Below are positions 51,228 to 59,002 of a DNA stretch of 64,000 nucleotides, one piece after another. Both the position numbers and the translations under genes were made by a program. This stretch comes from UBA4782 sp034429195. GTDB taxonomy: Bacteria; Chloroflexota; Anaerolineae; Anaerolineales; Anaerolineaceae. The stretch lies in the NCBI GenBank assembly GCA_034429195.1, contig DAOUGQ010000022.1, positions 20,230 through 84,229 on the forward strand. The letters are read 5' to 3'. Within the stretch, counting starts at the first letter, position 1, and every line of letters starts with the position of its first letter. The notes beneath the pieces were generated by a model that had not been told where the DNA came from, searched no databases, and saw nothing but the letters and a program-made list of their open reading frames with translations.

Positions 51228-53876
51228 TTACAACTGTTTTAACATTTGTTGCAAATATTGCTCTTCTTCTTCAGAAGAATGAATTCTTCCATCGAGCCAG
51301 GCTGAACGCAATCCTGCCAATATCTTCCTATATAATGGTCCAGGAGGTATTTGGAGCTGCTGTAGATGGGCAGCAGTAATGATTGGTTTTACCTTTCGCC
51401 ATTTTGTTATGTAATGCCAAATATGTTCCTTACTGGAGGTTGGGATATTTTGGTGATAAATTGCATAGAGAACTTCAATAGGAACAGTATCCAACCGGTT
51501 GACCACCTGGCTGGGTGTAATTGTGGTCGATCCATCTATATCTTTCCATAATCTCCTTGCAGCCAACAGACAGCCTATCGTATGGTGTGGTAAGCGCAAA
51601 CGGCTTGAAATAGAACGGATCTTTTCTGTAGGAGTTTTCCCCAACCAGATGATATAAGCCAGGGTATGCCGTGATTGTTGAGTCTCGGGAATTTCCCATT
51701 CCACATCGAAAGGTTGCTGAAGCACGTGGAGGAGGGCTACGTCATCAACTCCATCCCATCGTAATTCAGGATGAATGGCAGTCAATAATTCCAACTCCTG
51801 AAGCCTGGCGAGAATGAGATGTGGGTCTGGTTCTGATAATATCTGGTCTAATTCATGACGCAGTCTATCGCCACTGACTTGCCGTAGGAGTGGGCGAGCT
51901 TCAATGAGAAGCTGCATAGTGCGTGCTTCAGTCTGGAAGTGAAATCGTTGTTCAAACCGAATAGCGCGCAATATTCGTGTCGGGTCATCCACAAAGGAAA
52001 GAGAGTGTAATACCCGTACCAGACCGCGCCTTAAGTCATTTGCGCCATCCCAATAATCATATAGTGCACCGTAATGTCTACCATCCAATCGAACAGCCAG
52101 AGTGTTGATCGTAAAATCACGACGTTGTAAATCAAGCTTGATGCTTGACCGTTCTACTGTGGGTAGAGCAGAGGGATAATCATAAAATTCGCGTCTTGCA
52201 CTGATTAAGTCAACAGAATCAGGTAACTGACTCGAAGTAGAATTTTCTCTCAAGCCAAAAATTGCCAATAATTGATCATGTATGTCAGCAATCCACCATT
52301 TGGCAGTACCGAAGCGACGATGAATTACGACGCGTCCACCAACCAGATGCTCAAGCTGTCGGGCGATCTTTATGGCATCCCCTTCGACTACTACATCAAA
52401 ATCCAACCCTGGTCGATCCAACAGCAGGTCGCGGACAAAACCTCCCACAATATATGCAGGAATGTGTTGTTTATTGGCTTCACCCGCAATAAGTTTTAGC
52501 AATGCCAATCGGGCAGGCGGTAAAGCTGCATCCAGTTTTTCAGATAGATTAACCCGCTTTTGAGTAGCTTCTCCTGTACTCGAAAGGGTTTTTAGCAAAT
52601 CAGTACGCGTCACAATTCCAACTACCTGGCCATCCAAAGGGTCTACCACAGGAACCTGTCCCCATCCAGTTGTGCTCATGATTTGCTGTAGATCATCCAG
52701 AGGATCACCTGGATGAGTAATTACTTCACCTGCTTCCATTAAACTACTGGCAGGGATATTCATTTTATGAGCGAGTGCTCGATCAACTGCCCGGCGTGTG
52801 AGTAAACCGATCACTTTTCCATCTTCCACAACTGGATATCCTTCATAACCGTACTTGCGCATCAATTGAGCAGCTTCATTTGCCAGGGTTTGAGGTGATA
52901 GAAGCAGTGGACGGCGTGACATGATCTGTCCAACGGTGATTGGAGGAGAGACATGTTCAGGCAAGATACGTAAAAGTTCATGATAGATACGTTCAAGTGG
53001 CTGCTTCTTATCACCTGACAACTCAAAACTGGAAGGGATGATCAGGGCTGCTGCAGCACGAGTATGCCCTCCACCTCCAAAGTGAGCCGCCACCTCCGCT
53101 GCATTCACACGATCTGTGGATGAGCGTGCAACGATACGTATACCTTCCTGGGTGCGAACAATGATAAAGAGACCATCTGGATCGAGTAGATCGCGTAGCT
53201 TATGGGCAATGCTGGAAATTTCATCACTCATCTCTCCGGCATCGGTCACACTGACGATGATCTTTTGACCATGAATTACCAATGTGTTCACTGAAGCCAA
53301 CAGTCGATCATATACTTGCCGTTGTTCGTCCGATAGGGGGGGATTAAGAAATTCACTAACGATGGTTAGATTTGCACCATGTTCAAGTAGATATGCCACT
53401 GCCCTTACATCTCTGGATGTAGTTGAGCTATAGGTTAATGAGCCAGTATCTTCATAAATGCCAAGCAGTAAAAGCGTAGCAAAAACCGGTTGGATTCCGC
53501 CATTGCAGTCGCGTAATATTTCAACGAAATAAGTAGTACATGAACCCAAAGCCTGGGTGGTTACAGCCCAATTATCAGGAAATATCTGACGAGGTTCATG
53601 GTGATCGATAACCTGAATACTGGCGTTGGATCGTAATCCGCGCAGTGTGATCATTGATTGGGTATCTACCAGAATAACTTGATCGATGGGTTCTACTGGA
53701 ATATCTCGAAAATCTTTAAAAGGCAATTCGCTTCCATATAAATTTAGAAAGGATTGTACATTACGGTTCATACGGTGAGGTAAAACCGCGATGCTTTTTG
53801 GATTTACCAGATGGGCACCTAATAAAGATGCCAGAGCATCAAAATCTGCCTGTTCGTGAGTAAGAATAACCTGCAT
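51228..53876 (-). CDS. DHH phosphoesterase - CBS pair - tRNA nucleotidyltransferase fusion
   Basis: Three modules sit in one 882-residue chain. First, a DHH/DHHA1 phosphoesterase: TNHEQADFDALASLLGAHL-type start, VIDHHEPRQ near residue 88 and GGGGHTRAAAA near 266. Second, two CBS domains (about 315-370 and 376-430, EGYPVVEDGKVIGLLTRRAV and GQVPVVDPLDGQVVGIVTRTDLL). Third, a class II nucleotidyltransferase: AYIVGGFVRDLLLDRPGLDFDVVVEGDA from about residue 470, then RRDFTINTLAVRL and the RILRAIRFEQRF binding segment. Such fusions in deeply branching bacteria act in tRNA 3'-end CCA synthesis; whether it adds A only or CCA is not decided by sequence. Confidence 0.92.
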   Translation of the reverse strand: MQVILTHEQADFDALASLLGAHLVNPKSIAVLPHRMNRNVQSFLNLYGSELPFKDFRDIPVEPIDQVILVDTQSMITLRGLRSNASIQVIDHHEPRQIFPDNWAVTTQALGSCTTYFVEILRDCNGGIQPVFATLLLLGIYEDTGSLTYSSTTSRDVRAVAYLLEHGANLTIVSEFLNPPLSDEQRQVYDRLLASVNTLVIHGQKIIVSVTDAGEMSDEISSIAHKLRDLLDPDGLFIIVRTQEGIRIVARSSTDRVNAAEVAAHFGGGGHTRAAAALIIPSSFELSGDKKQPLERIYHELLRILPEHVSPPITVGQIMSRRPLLLSPQTLANEAAQLMRKYGYEGYPVVEDGKVIGLLTRRAVDRALAHKMNIPASSLMEAGEVITHPGDPLDDLQQIMSTTGWGQVPVVDPLDGQVVGIVTRTDLLKTLSSTGEATQKRVNLSEKLDAALPPARLALLKLIAGEANKQHIPAYIVGGFVRDLLLDRPGLDFDVVVEGDAIKIARQLEHLVGGRVVIHRRFGTAKWWIADIHDQLLAIFGLRENSTSSQLPDSVDLISARREFYDYPSALPTVERSSIKLDLQRRDFTINTLAVRLDGRHYGALYDYWDGANDLRRGLVRVLHSLSFVDDPTRILRAIRFEQRFHFQTEARTMQLLIEARPLLRQVSGDRLRHELDQILSEPDPHLILARLQELELLTAIHPELRWDGVDDVALLHVLQQPFDVEWEIPETQQSRHTLAYIIWLGKTPTEKIRSISSRLRLPHHTIGCLLAARRLWKDIDGSTTITPSQVVNRLDTVPIEVLYAIYHQNIPTSSKEHIWHYITKWRKVKPIITAAHLQQLQIPPGPLYRKILAGLRSAWLDGRIHSSEEEEQYLQQMLKQL

Positions 53877-53942
53877 AAGGTAATTTTACTCTATTGCATG
53901 CGGGTGATTAGAATATCGAACAGATACTTACCACTTATTAAG

Positions 53943-53978
53943 CCTCCCCCATTTATGGAAAATTAAAATGGGGGGAGG
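53943..53978 (-). terminator. Terminator of the LacI-B12-opine operon
   Basis: An inverted repeat of about 12 bp (CCTCCCCCATTT with its complement, one extra G) lies 90 nt beyond the opine dehydrogenase-like gene, in a 192-nt gap with no other feature. Confidence 0.7.
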
Positions 53979-54068
53979 AAATAATTAAACGAAAGTGGAT
54001 TATGAGTGCTCAGTGAATCACTCCTCATCCAGCCATTCATTACTGTGAGGAAGATAAAATTCGAAAAT

Positions 54069-55184
54069 CTATTCCTGTGTTGTTTGCCAGCCTTCTTTTA
54101 CATACCTGCTGAGTTCTGAAACGCTCAATCCTTGAATACCCAGTTTATCTACTGTCCGACCCTTACGCCAGTAATCAGTACGGTGAATGATGCAGCCCAG
54201 GCGGATCATACTGTCTATCGCATTCACAGAGACACCGTAGCGTTTTCCCAACTCGGCAATAGGTACAAGACTCATTGGAACATCTTCAAAGATATAGCGA
54301 TGATTCATGGTTGCAGGTGCTTTGATACCATAATAACCTGATTGGTTATGGATAGCTTCATGCAGATCTTCTCCAGAAACATTGTATGCCAGTGTCAACC
54401 ATTCCATAGCGGTACGGGCTCTGATCCCTAATGCAGCTGCTACGGTGACCCGTTCACGATCTAGTGCTTCCAAAACGCGGGCAATTGATGGGGTTACTCC
54501 ATCAATATAATATTCAAAATCTCCGTGTGTAGATTCGATTCGCCCTGCATTCAAAATCGTGATAGCAGGGTGAAAGATCGCACCCATATTATTCAATCCG
54601 GTGTGTAATGTGTCTACCCCATCGATGAATTGAGGAAATACACTTCGAATGGCGGTCAATACTTCCTTGTTGTAAACAGCAGGTAAAGCAGCCAAAGGCA
54701 CTGCTTCTTTAATACGGAAAATGCGAGCCTGGGCTGGCCCATCTGACCGGCTGGCATAGAGAAAAGTCTCTGTTTCTGCCAGAATGATCTGTGCCTTGCA
54801 GTTATTTTGCCGTAGTACATTATCGAATTCAATACAACCACAGGTACGCCCAGGATGAAGGACGATCATCTGTCCATCTTCCAGATATGGAGCACATAAC
54901 CTTGCAATATCTGCATGAGCAGATGAAGGGACAACCACCATGATCATTTGTGCATCTTTCAATGCTTCACCCATATCAGAGGTCACTTTCTTTATACGAG
55001 CAAAGCCTCTAGGTCCACCCTCGTAACTTTCAAGGTCTATTCCACCGCGTTCTTCAATGATGCGTATATGTTCAAAGGTTCGGTTGAAAAGAGTTATATC
55101 TCGACCAAGTAAGGCAAGATGCGCAGCCATAGCTTTACCGCCATGACCAGCACCGATCACAGTAATTCTTTGGGGTTCATTCAT
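54069..55184 (-). CDS. Opine (octopine/nopaline) dehydrogenase-family protein
   Basis: The protein starts with a dinucleotide-binding ITVIGAGHGGKAMAAHLALLG. Its middle and C-terminal part match the NAD(P)-octopine/nopaline dehydrogenase family: DTLHTGLNNMGAIFHPAITILNAGRIE and later DRERVTVAAALGI and YGIKAPATMNHRYIFEDVPMSLVPIAELG. Family members join an amino acid to a 2-oxo acid by reductive amination, or do the reverse. AGGAGGT lies 4-5 nt before the ATG. It is the last gene of a three-gene operon with a cobalamin-binding protein and a LacI regulator. Its natural substrates are unknown. Confidence 0.85.
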   Translation of the reverse strand: MNEPQRITVIGAGHGGKAMAAHLALLGRDITLFNRTFEHIRIIEERGGIDLESYEGGPRGFARIKKVTSDMGEALKDAQMIMVVVPSSAHADIARLCAPYLEDGQMIVLHPGRTCGCIEFDNVLRQNNCKAQIILAETETFLYASRSDGPAQARIFRIKEAVPLAALPAVYNKEVLTAIRSVFPQFIDGVDTLHTGLNNMGAIFHPAITILNAGRIESTHGDFEYYIDGVTPSIARVLEALDRERVTVAAALGIRARTAMEWLTLAYNVSGEDLHEAIHNQSGYYGIKAPATMNHRYIFEDVPMSLVPIAELGKRYGVSVNAIDSMIRLGCIIHRTDYWRKGRTVDKLGIQGLSVSELSRYVKEGWQTTQE

Positions 55185-55193
55185 GGGGACCTC

Positions 55194-56822
55194 CTATATT
55201 TTTAGTAAACGAATTCGATCGATCTCTGAAAGGGATTTACCAAAGTGATCAACAGCTTCACATGCACCATCAATAATTCTCGTATGAGCAATTCCTCGCC
55301 CGTATGGATTATTTTTCAATTGTGGTGCATCCATGATACCCGAAGTAACGGCTTTTGTTAATACAATCGGATCAGTCAATGGGTCAATGCCAGGAGTTCC
55401 AGAAAGAGCTCGAATTGCATCCAATGTAATTTGTGCTTCCATTATCAAGTGATTTTTTCTTTGCTGGATGGCTGGATCATGCAACATATCTGGTTGTTTT
55501 GAAAGTGCATTTTCAATAGCTCGGCGAGCCATATAGCCCGCTTCGATAACTTCACTGGCAGTTGCAGCATGATCAGCTTCGGTAAACCCAACGATATGAA
55601 TAATATGCGGTCGCATGCTCATCTGTAAATAAATGCTGGTAGCAAGGTGCGCTCTCGCTTCAGCCTGGTTGAGTGGGTAGCTTAATAACCCGGTACGAGT
55701 TTGCTTCCAAATGCGAAAGTCGGGAGATTCGAGGGTGGAGATCATCTCGACAATGGCGAGCATTTTCGCCAGATCCATCTGGTCTGAAAGACCAGGGGGA
55801 CTGTTGAACATCATTTGGGCAATGTAATCTTTGACCCCAAAAGCGCGGGCGTTATATGCCGAAAGGTAAGCTGATACGAGAAAAACAACATCAGAAGAAT
55901 CGCGCATTCCCCAATGATGCGGTTCGTTCAACTCCACTGGAATATTTCGCGCACCATACCATGCCATGACTTCTTGATGTTGTTGGATCGATCCCTGCAA
56001 ATCCCAGGGACCTCGTCCGTCCATGCGGTTAAACCAGAAAAGAGGGATAGCACACCAGGCATTATGGATGGTTTCTGAAAAAACTTCTGCCATCCGGATA
56101 AAATCATCGGTGCCTGAGTAAGTGCGTAATAAAGGATGATTTCCATGCTGGCTGGCAGCATATAGAGCACGGAAATCTTGAAGGGTGCGAACAGGTACAC
56201 CGCCTGCACCCCGTTTGCGAGGATCTTGTCTTTCGGGGTGAAAGAAATTCTCCTGTGTATCCTGGTCAACACCCAGAGAAATGACATCCAACACTTGAGC
56301 TTCAGCAATTGTTTTGATACCTGAAAGGGTTGCTTCAAAATCGGGTAATCCAAAATGATGTCGCAGGATGGGATAGGGGGATTTCCAGTTTATTCGTTCG
56401 ATGGTTGAGGAGGGATAGAGTTGTGATCGATCTGACTGGTAACGCTCCCCTTTTAAATATGCCAACAACTCTTCTGTTGGTTGGCTGCCATCAAAAACCC
56501 CATCGAAGAATCCTAGTTTGGCAGCTCTTTCTGCCACAGGTGGGGTTCCACCAAAAACGAACCGTATTCCTTTTTCTCGAAGTTCATCGGCTGATTCTGC
56601 AAATTGCCCTAACAGACGTTCACCTGTTTCTGGGGTCAGCCGATAAGAGATGCCAACTAAATCTGCATTTTCTCGGATTGCAGCATCCAGGACTTCACTG
56701 ATGGGAACTGCTGGTCCGAGGAAAACGGTTCGCCAACCCGCCTGTTCCGCCAGATGAAGGAAGTGGGTGATTCCGGCAACATGAACGCATTCACCCAGCG
56801 CTGCTGCAATCACGGTTTTCAT
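55194..56822 (-). CDS. Cobalamin-binding mutase-like protein
   Basis: The first 125 residues form a B12-binding Rossmann fold: KTVIAAALGECVHVAGITHFLHL, then GWRTVFLGPAVPISEVLDAA, ADLVGISYRLTP and RFVFGGTPP. The base-off motif DxHxxG reads CVHVAG, keeping His14 and Gly17 but not the Asp. The remaining 415 residues look like a TIM-barrel catalytic region reminiscent of the glutamate-mutase E subunit (VLDVISLGVDQDTQENFF, WFNRMDGRGPWDLQGSI, PVELNEPHHWGMRDSSDV). A fused carbon-skeleton or amino mutase is my best guess. The ATG at 56822 overlaps the LacI gene stop (ATGA); the opine dehydrogenase-like gene follows after 9 nt. Confidence 0.65.
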   Translation of the reverse strand: MKTVIAAALGECVHVAGITHFLHLAEQAGWRTVFLGPAVPISEVLDAAIRENADLVGISYRLTPETGERLLGQFAESADELREKGIRFVFGGTPPVAERAAKLGFFDGVFDGSQPTEELLAYLKGERYQSDRSQLYPSSTIERINWKSPYPILRHHFGLPDFEATLSGIKTIAEAQVLDVISLGVDQDTQENFFHPERQDPRKRGAGGVPVRTLQDFRALYAASQHGNHPLLRTYSGTDDFIRMAEVFSETIHNAWCAIPLFWFNRMDGRGPWDLQGSIQQHQEVMAWYGARNIPVELNEPHHWGMRDSSDVVFLVSAYLSAYNARAFGVKDYIAQMMFNSPPGLSDQMDLAKMLAIVEMISTLESPDFRIWKQTRTGLLSYPLNQAEARAHLATSIYLQMSMRPHIIHIVGFTEADHAATASEVIEAGYMARRAIENALSKQPDMLHDPAIQQRKNHLIMEAQITLDAIRALSGTPGIDPLTDPIVLTKAVTSGIMDAPQLKNNPYGRGIAHTRIIDGACEAVDHFGKSLSEIDRIRLLKI

Positions 56823-57847
56823 GGAGAAGTCTCTCTTTTCGTGGTTTCTCTTATTATAAGTTGTGGATTTGTCTGTATGCAATAATCGATATTTTCATCA
56901 TTGCGAATAACACCCATAAGGGTTCGAACTAACCTACGAGTGATGTCGTAAATTGGAATATCTATTGTTGTGAGAGGAGGAGAGCTGTGCTTTGATTCCT
57001 GGACACCACCAAAACCTGTTACTGCAATATCCTTACCCGGTATTCTTTTCTTTTCATGAAGAGCATGCAATACTCCAAAGGCAGTCTCATCATTGATGCA
57101 GACGATTGCATCTGGTGCAGGATCAAGCTCAATGAGTGATTTGGTTATTGTATATCCTGAACTCGATGAAAGGTCACCGTTTACAAGGTAGGCGGGATTC
57201 AATGGAATTTTTGCTGATTCCATCCCTTTTATAAAACCTGAATATCGAGTCTGATGAGATACGTAATTTTCTGGACCTCCAATAAAAGCAATCCGTTTGT
57301 AACCTGTTTGAGCAAGGTGTGTCACGATTTGTTGCATGGCTTGATCATTTGTTGAAACACAGCAGGGATAATCGATTTTGTCATCACTTTTATCAAACCC
57401 GGCAAAAGGCAATGCTTCATCTTGCAAGAAACGTACACGCCAATCATGTACCCGAACATGACTGAGGATAATACCATCTACTTCATGAGAACGTGACCAA
57501 CGTTTATAAATGTTTTTCTCCTCATCGGTATCGGGAGGGGCGATGGAAATTCGAAGATCCATACCAAACGTGGTTGCTTCATCTGCTAAACCTGAAAGGA
57601 ACTCTGAGTATATTGGATCAGCAAATTTTGGTTGAGCAGTTGCCATAACAAACCCAAGCACATCGGTCTTTTTGCGGCGAAGCTGCCGGGCAGCCTGGTT
57701 AGGTACATAGCCTAATTCCGAAGCTGTTTCTAGAACGCGTAACCTGGTTCGATTGGAGACATCTGGATACCCATCCAGAGCCCGAGAAACGGTAGTGGTA
57801 GAAAGATTAAGTTGCCGTGCGATATCTCGAATAGAAACTGGTTTCAT
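56819..57847 (-). CDS. LacI-family transcriptional regulator
   Basis: The N-terminal helix-turn-helix SIRDIARQLNLSTTTVSRALDG with hinge GYVPNQAARQLRRKK is typical. The rest is a periplasmic-binding-type effector domain (DVLGFVMATAQPKF, GIILSHVRVHDWRV, RIAFIGGPENYVSHQTRYSGF, AIVCINDETAFGVLHAL, IAVTGFGG). It heads the operon and probably represses it until its inducer, a substrate of the two enzymes, binds. A matching palindrome lies upstream of its start. Confidence 0.93.
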   Translation of the reverse strand: MKPVSIRDIARQLNLSTTTVSRALDGYPDVSNRTRLRVLETASELGYVPNQAARQLRRKKTDVLGFVMATAQPKFADPIYSEFLSGLADEATTFGMDLRISIAPPDTDEEKNIYKRWSRSHEVDGIILSHVRVHDWRVRFLQDEALPFAGFDKSDDKIDYPCCVSTNDQAMQQIVTHLAQTGYKRIAFIGGPENYVSHQTRYSGFIKGMESAKIPLNPAYLVNGDLSSSSGYTITKSLIELDPAPDAIVCINDETAFGVLHALHEKKRIPGKDIAVTGFGGVQESKHSSPPLTTIDIPIYDITRRLVRTLMGVIRNDENIDYCIQTNPQLIIRETTKRETSP

Positions 57848-57865
57848 AACTAAGAATGGTACTCC

Positions 57866-57875
57866 GAAACGTTTT
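57866..57875. promoter_or_regulatory. Putative LacI-family operator
   Basis: The palindrome AAACGTTT (57867-57874) with the central CG typical of LacI-family sites lies 20 nt upstream of the regulator start. AT-rich sequence further upstream (57880-57900) could hold the -10 region. Confidence 0.5.
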
Positions 57876-57996
57876 AGTTTGTTTAAATATAATATATAAT
57901 CTCTGAAGAGATCATCGACTAATCTTTAAAGAAAGCTGAATTATAGCAAGGTTAGTTATTAGTTATAACCAAGTATGAATTATACAACGATTGGCG

Positions 57997-58662
57997 ATGA
58001 TGAAAAACATTTCACCTTATGCTCAACTTCCAATATTTGCTTCCTTTTCAGCCACAACGCTTCAAGAGATAAAAAATAATTCTTCTGAATTGATTTATCC
58101 AAATAATAGATTGATCCTTCTCGAATCAGAAGAGGCAACAGCGATATATATTGTTCTGGAAGGTGAAGTAAAAACGTACCGCACAATTGCTGATGGTCGA
58201 CAGCAGATATTGGCTCGTATGTTTCCAGGTGATGTACTCAATATTGTCCCTTTATTGATTAAACAAGCTCAAAATCAATCCAATGTAGAAGCAGTGGGGC
58301 AAACCAGACTGTTGTGTATCCCCAAAGATGGTTTTCTCCATTTATTGGATACCTGCCCGGAATTTTCCTTTGCTATAATGCAGGCATTAGCTCGCCGGCT
58401 GCAAAAAATGACCTCAATGGTAGAAGCGCTCTCATTGCATTCAGTACGGGCAAGATTGGCACGATTCCTTATATTACAGGCAGAACAAGAAAAAGGTGCA
58501 CCAAAATATACTCAAGATGAAATAGCTCAAGAAATTGGCACTGTTCGAGATGTTGTGGGGCGTTTATTGAAAACATTTGAAGAAGAAGGATATGTCCGGA
58601 GAGAAGGAAGAAAATTGATCTTGCTTGATCGAGCGGGGTTAGAAGTAGAAGCAAATTCCTGA
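57997..58662 (+). CDS. Crp/Fnr-family transcriptional regulator
   Basis: Residues 15-125 are a cyclic-nucleotide-binding-type beta roll (NNRLILLESEEATAIYIVLEGEVKTY, ILARMFPGDVLNIVPLL). A long dimer helix follows, then a winged helix ending YTQDEIAQEIGTVRDVVGRLLKTFEEEGYVRREGRKLILLDRAG. The VRDVVGRLLK recognition helix is of Fnr/Crp type, but the N-terminal Cys set that binds an Fe-S cluster in FNR is absent. The signal is therefore a small molecule or another redox cue. ATG 57997 or 58000 is plausible; neither has a strong ribosome binding site. Confidence 0.88.
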   Translation: MMKNISPYAQLPIFASFSATTLQEIKNNSSELIYPNNRLILLESEEATAIYIVLEGEVKTYRTIADGRQQILARMFPGDVLNIVPLLIKQAQNQSNVEAVGQTRLLCIPKDGFLHLLDTCPEFSFAIMQALARRLQKMTSMVEALSLHSVRARLARFLILQAEQEKGAPKYTQDEIAQEIGTVRDVVGRLLKTFEEEGYVRREGRKLILLDRAGLEVEANS

Positions 58663-58685
58663 AGTGCAACTAGGAAAAAGACAAA

Positions 58686-58728
58686 TACGACAAAAGTCGT
58701 AGAAATTAATAAAATACTGATGTATATT
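58686..58728 (+). promoter_or_regulatory. Crp/Fnr-type operator and -10 element of the ferredoxin-DUF438 operon
   Basis: A perfect palindrome TACGAC-N4-GTCGTA (58686-58701) has the 6-4-6 geometry of Crp/Fnr sites. TATATT at 58723-58728 is a good -10 box, placing transcription start near 58735, so the palindrome is centred at about -41.5. No -35 hexamer is evident. The layout is that of a class II activator site for the regulator encoded just upstream. Confidence 0.6.
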
Positions 58729-58748
58729 AAGACTACACAGGAAATTAA

Positions 58749-58967
58749 ATGATGAGCACTGAATATGATATGCCAGTATTTGATCTCTCCCGCTGTTCTA
58801 ATTGTGGTGCCTGTATCAATATATGCCCTGAAGGAGTTCTTGCCAAAGGGGAGACTTGTGTGGAATTACTTAGGCCCGAATTATGTACTGATTGTGCAGA
58901 ATGTGAAGTGGTTTGTCCAACCAGCGCCATTCGAAATGAATTGGAGATCATCTGGGGAGAAACCTGA
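58749..58967 (+). CDS. 2x[4Fe-4S] ferredoxin-like protein
   Basis: The 72-residue protein has two full cluster motifs: CSNCGACINICPEG and CTDCAECEVVCPTSA. It is a small soluble electron carrier or a partner subunit for a low-potential enzyme. AGGA precedes the ATG pair. It lies 35 nt upstream of the DUF438-hemerythrin gene and behind the putative Crp/Fnr operator. Confidence 0.92.
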   Translation: MMSTEYDMPVFDLSRCSNCGACINICPEGVLAKGETCVELLRPELCTDCAECEVVCPTSAIRNELEIIWGET

Positions 58968-59002
58968 CCTTGTGCAATAGAGAATGTTCTGTTCAGGAGG
59001 TT

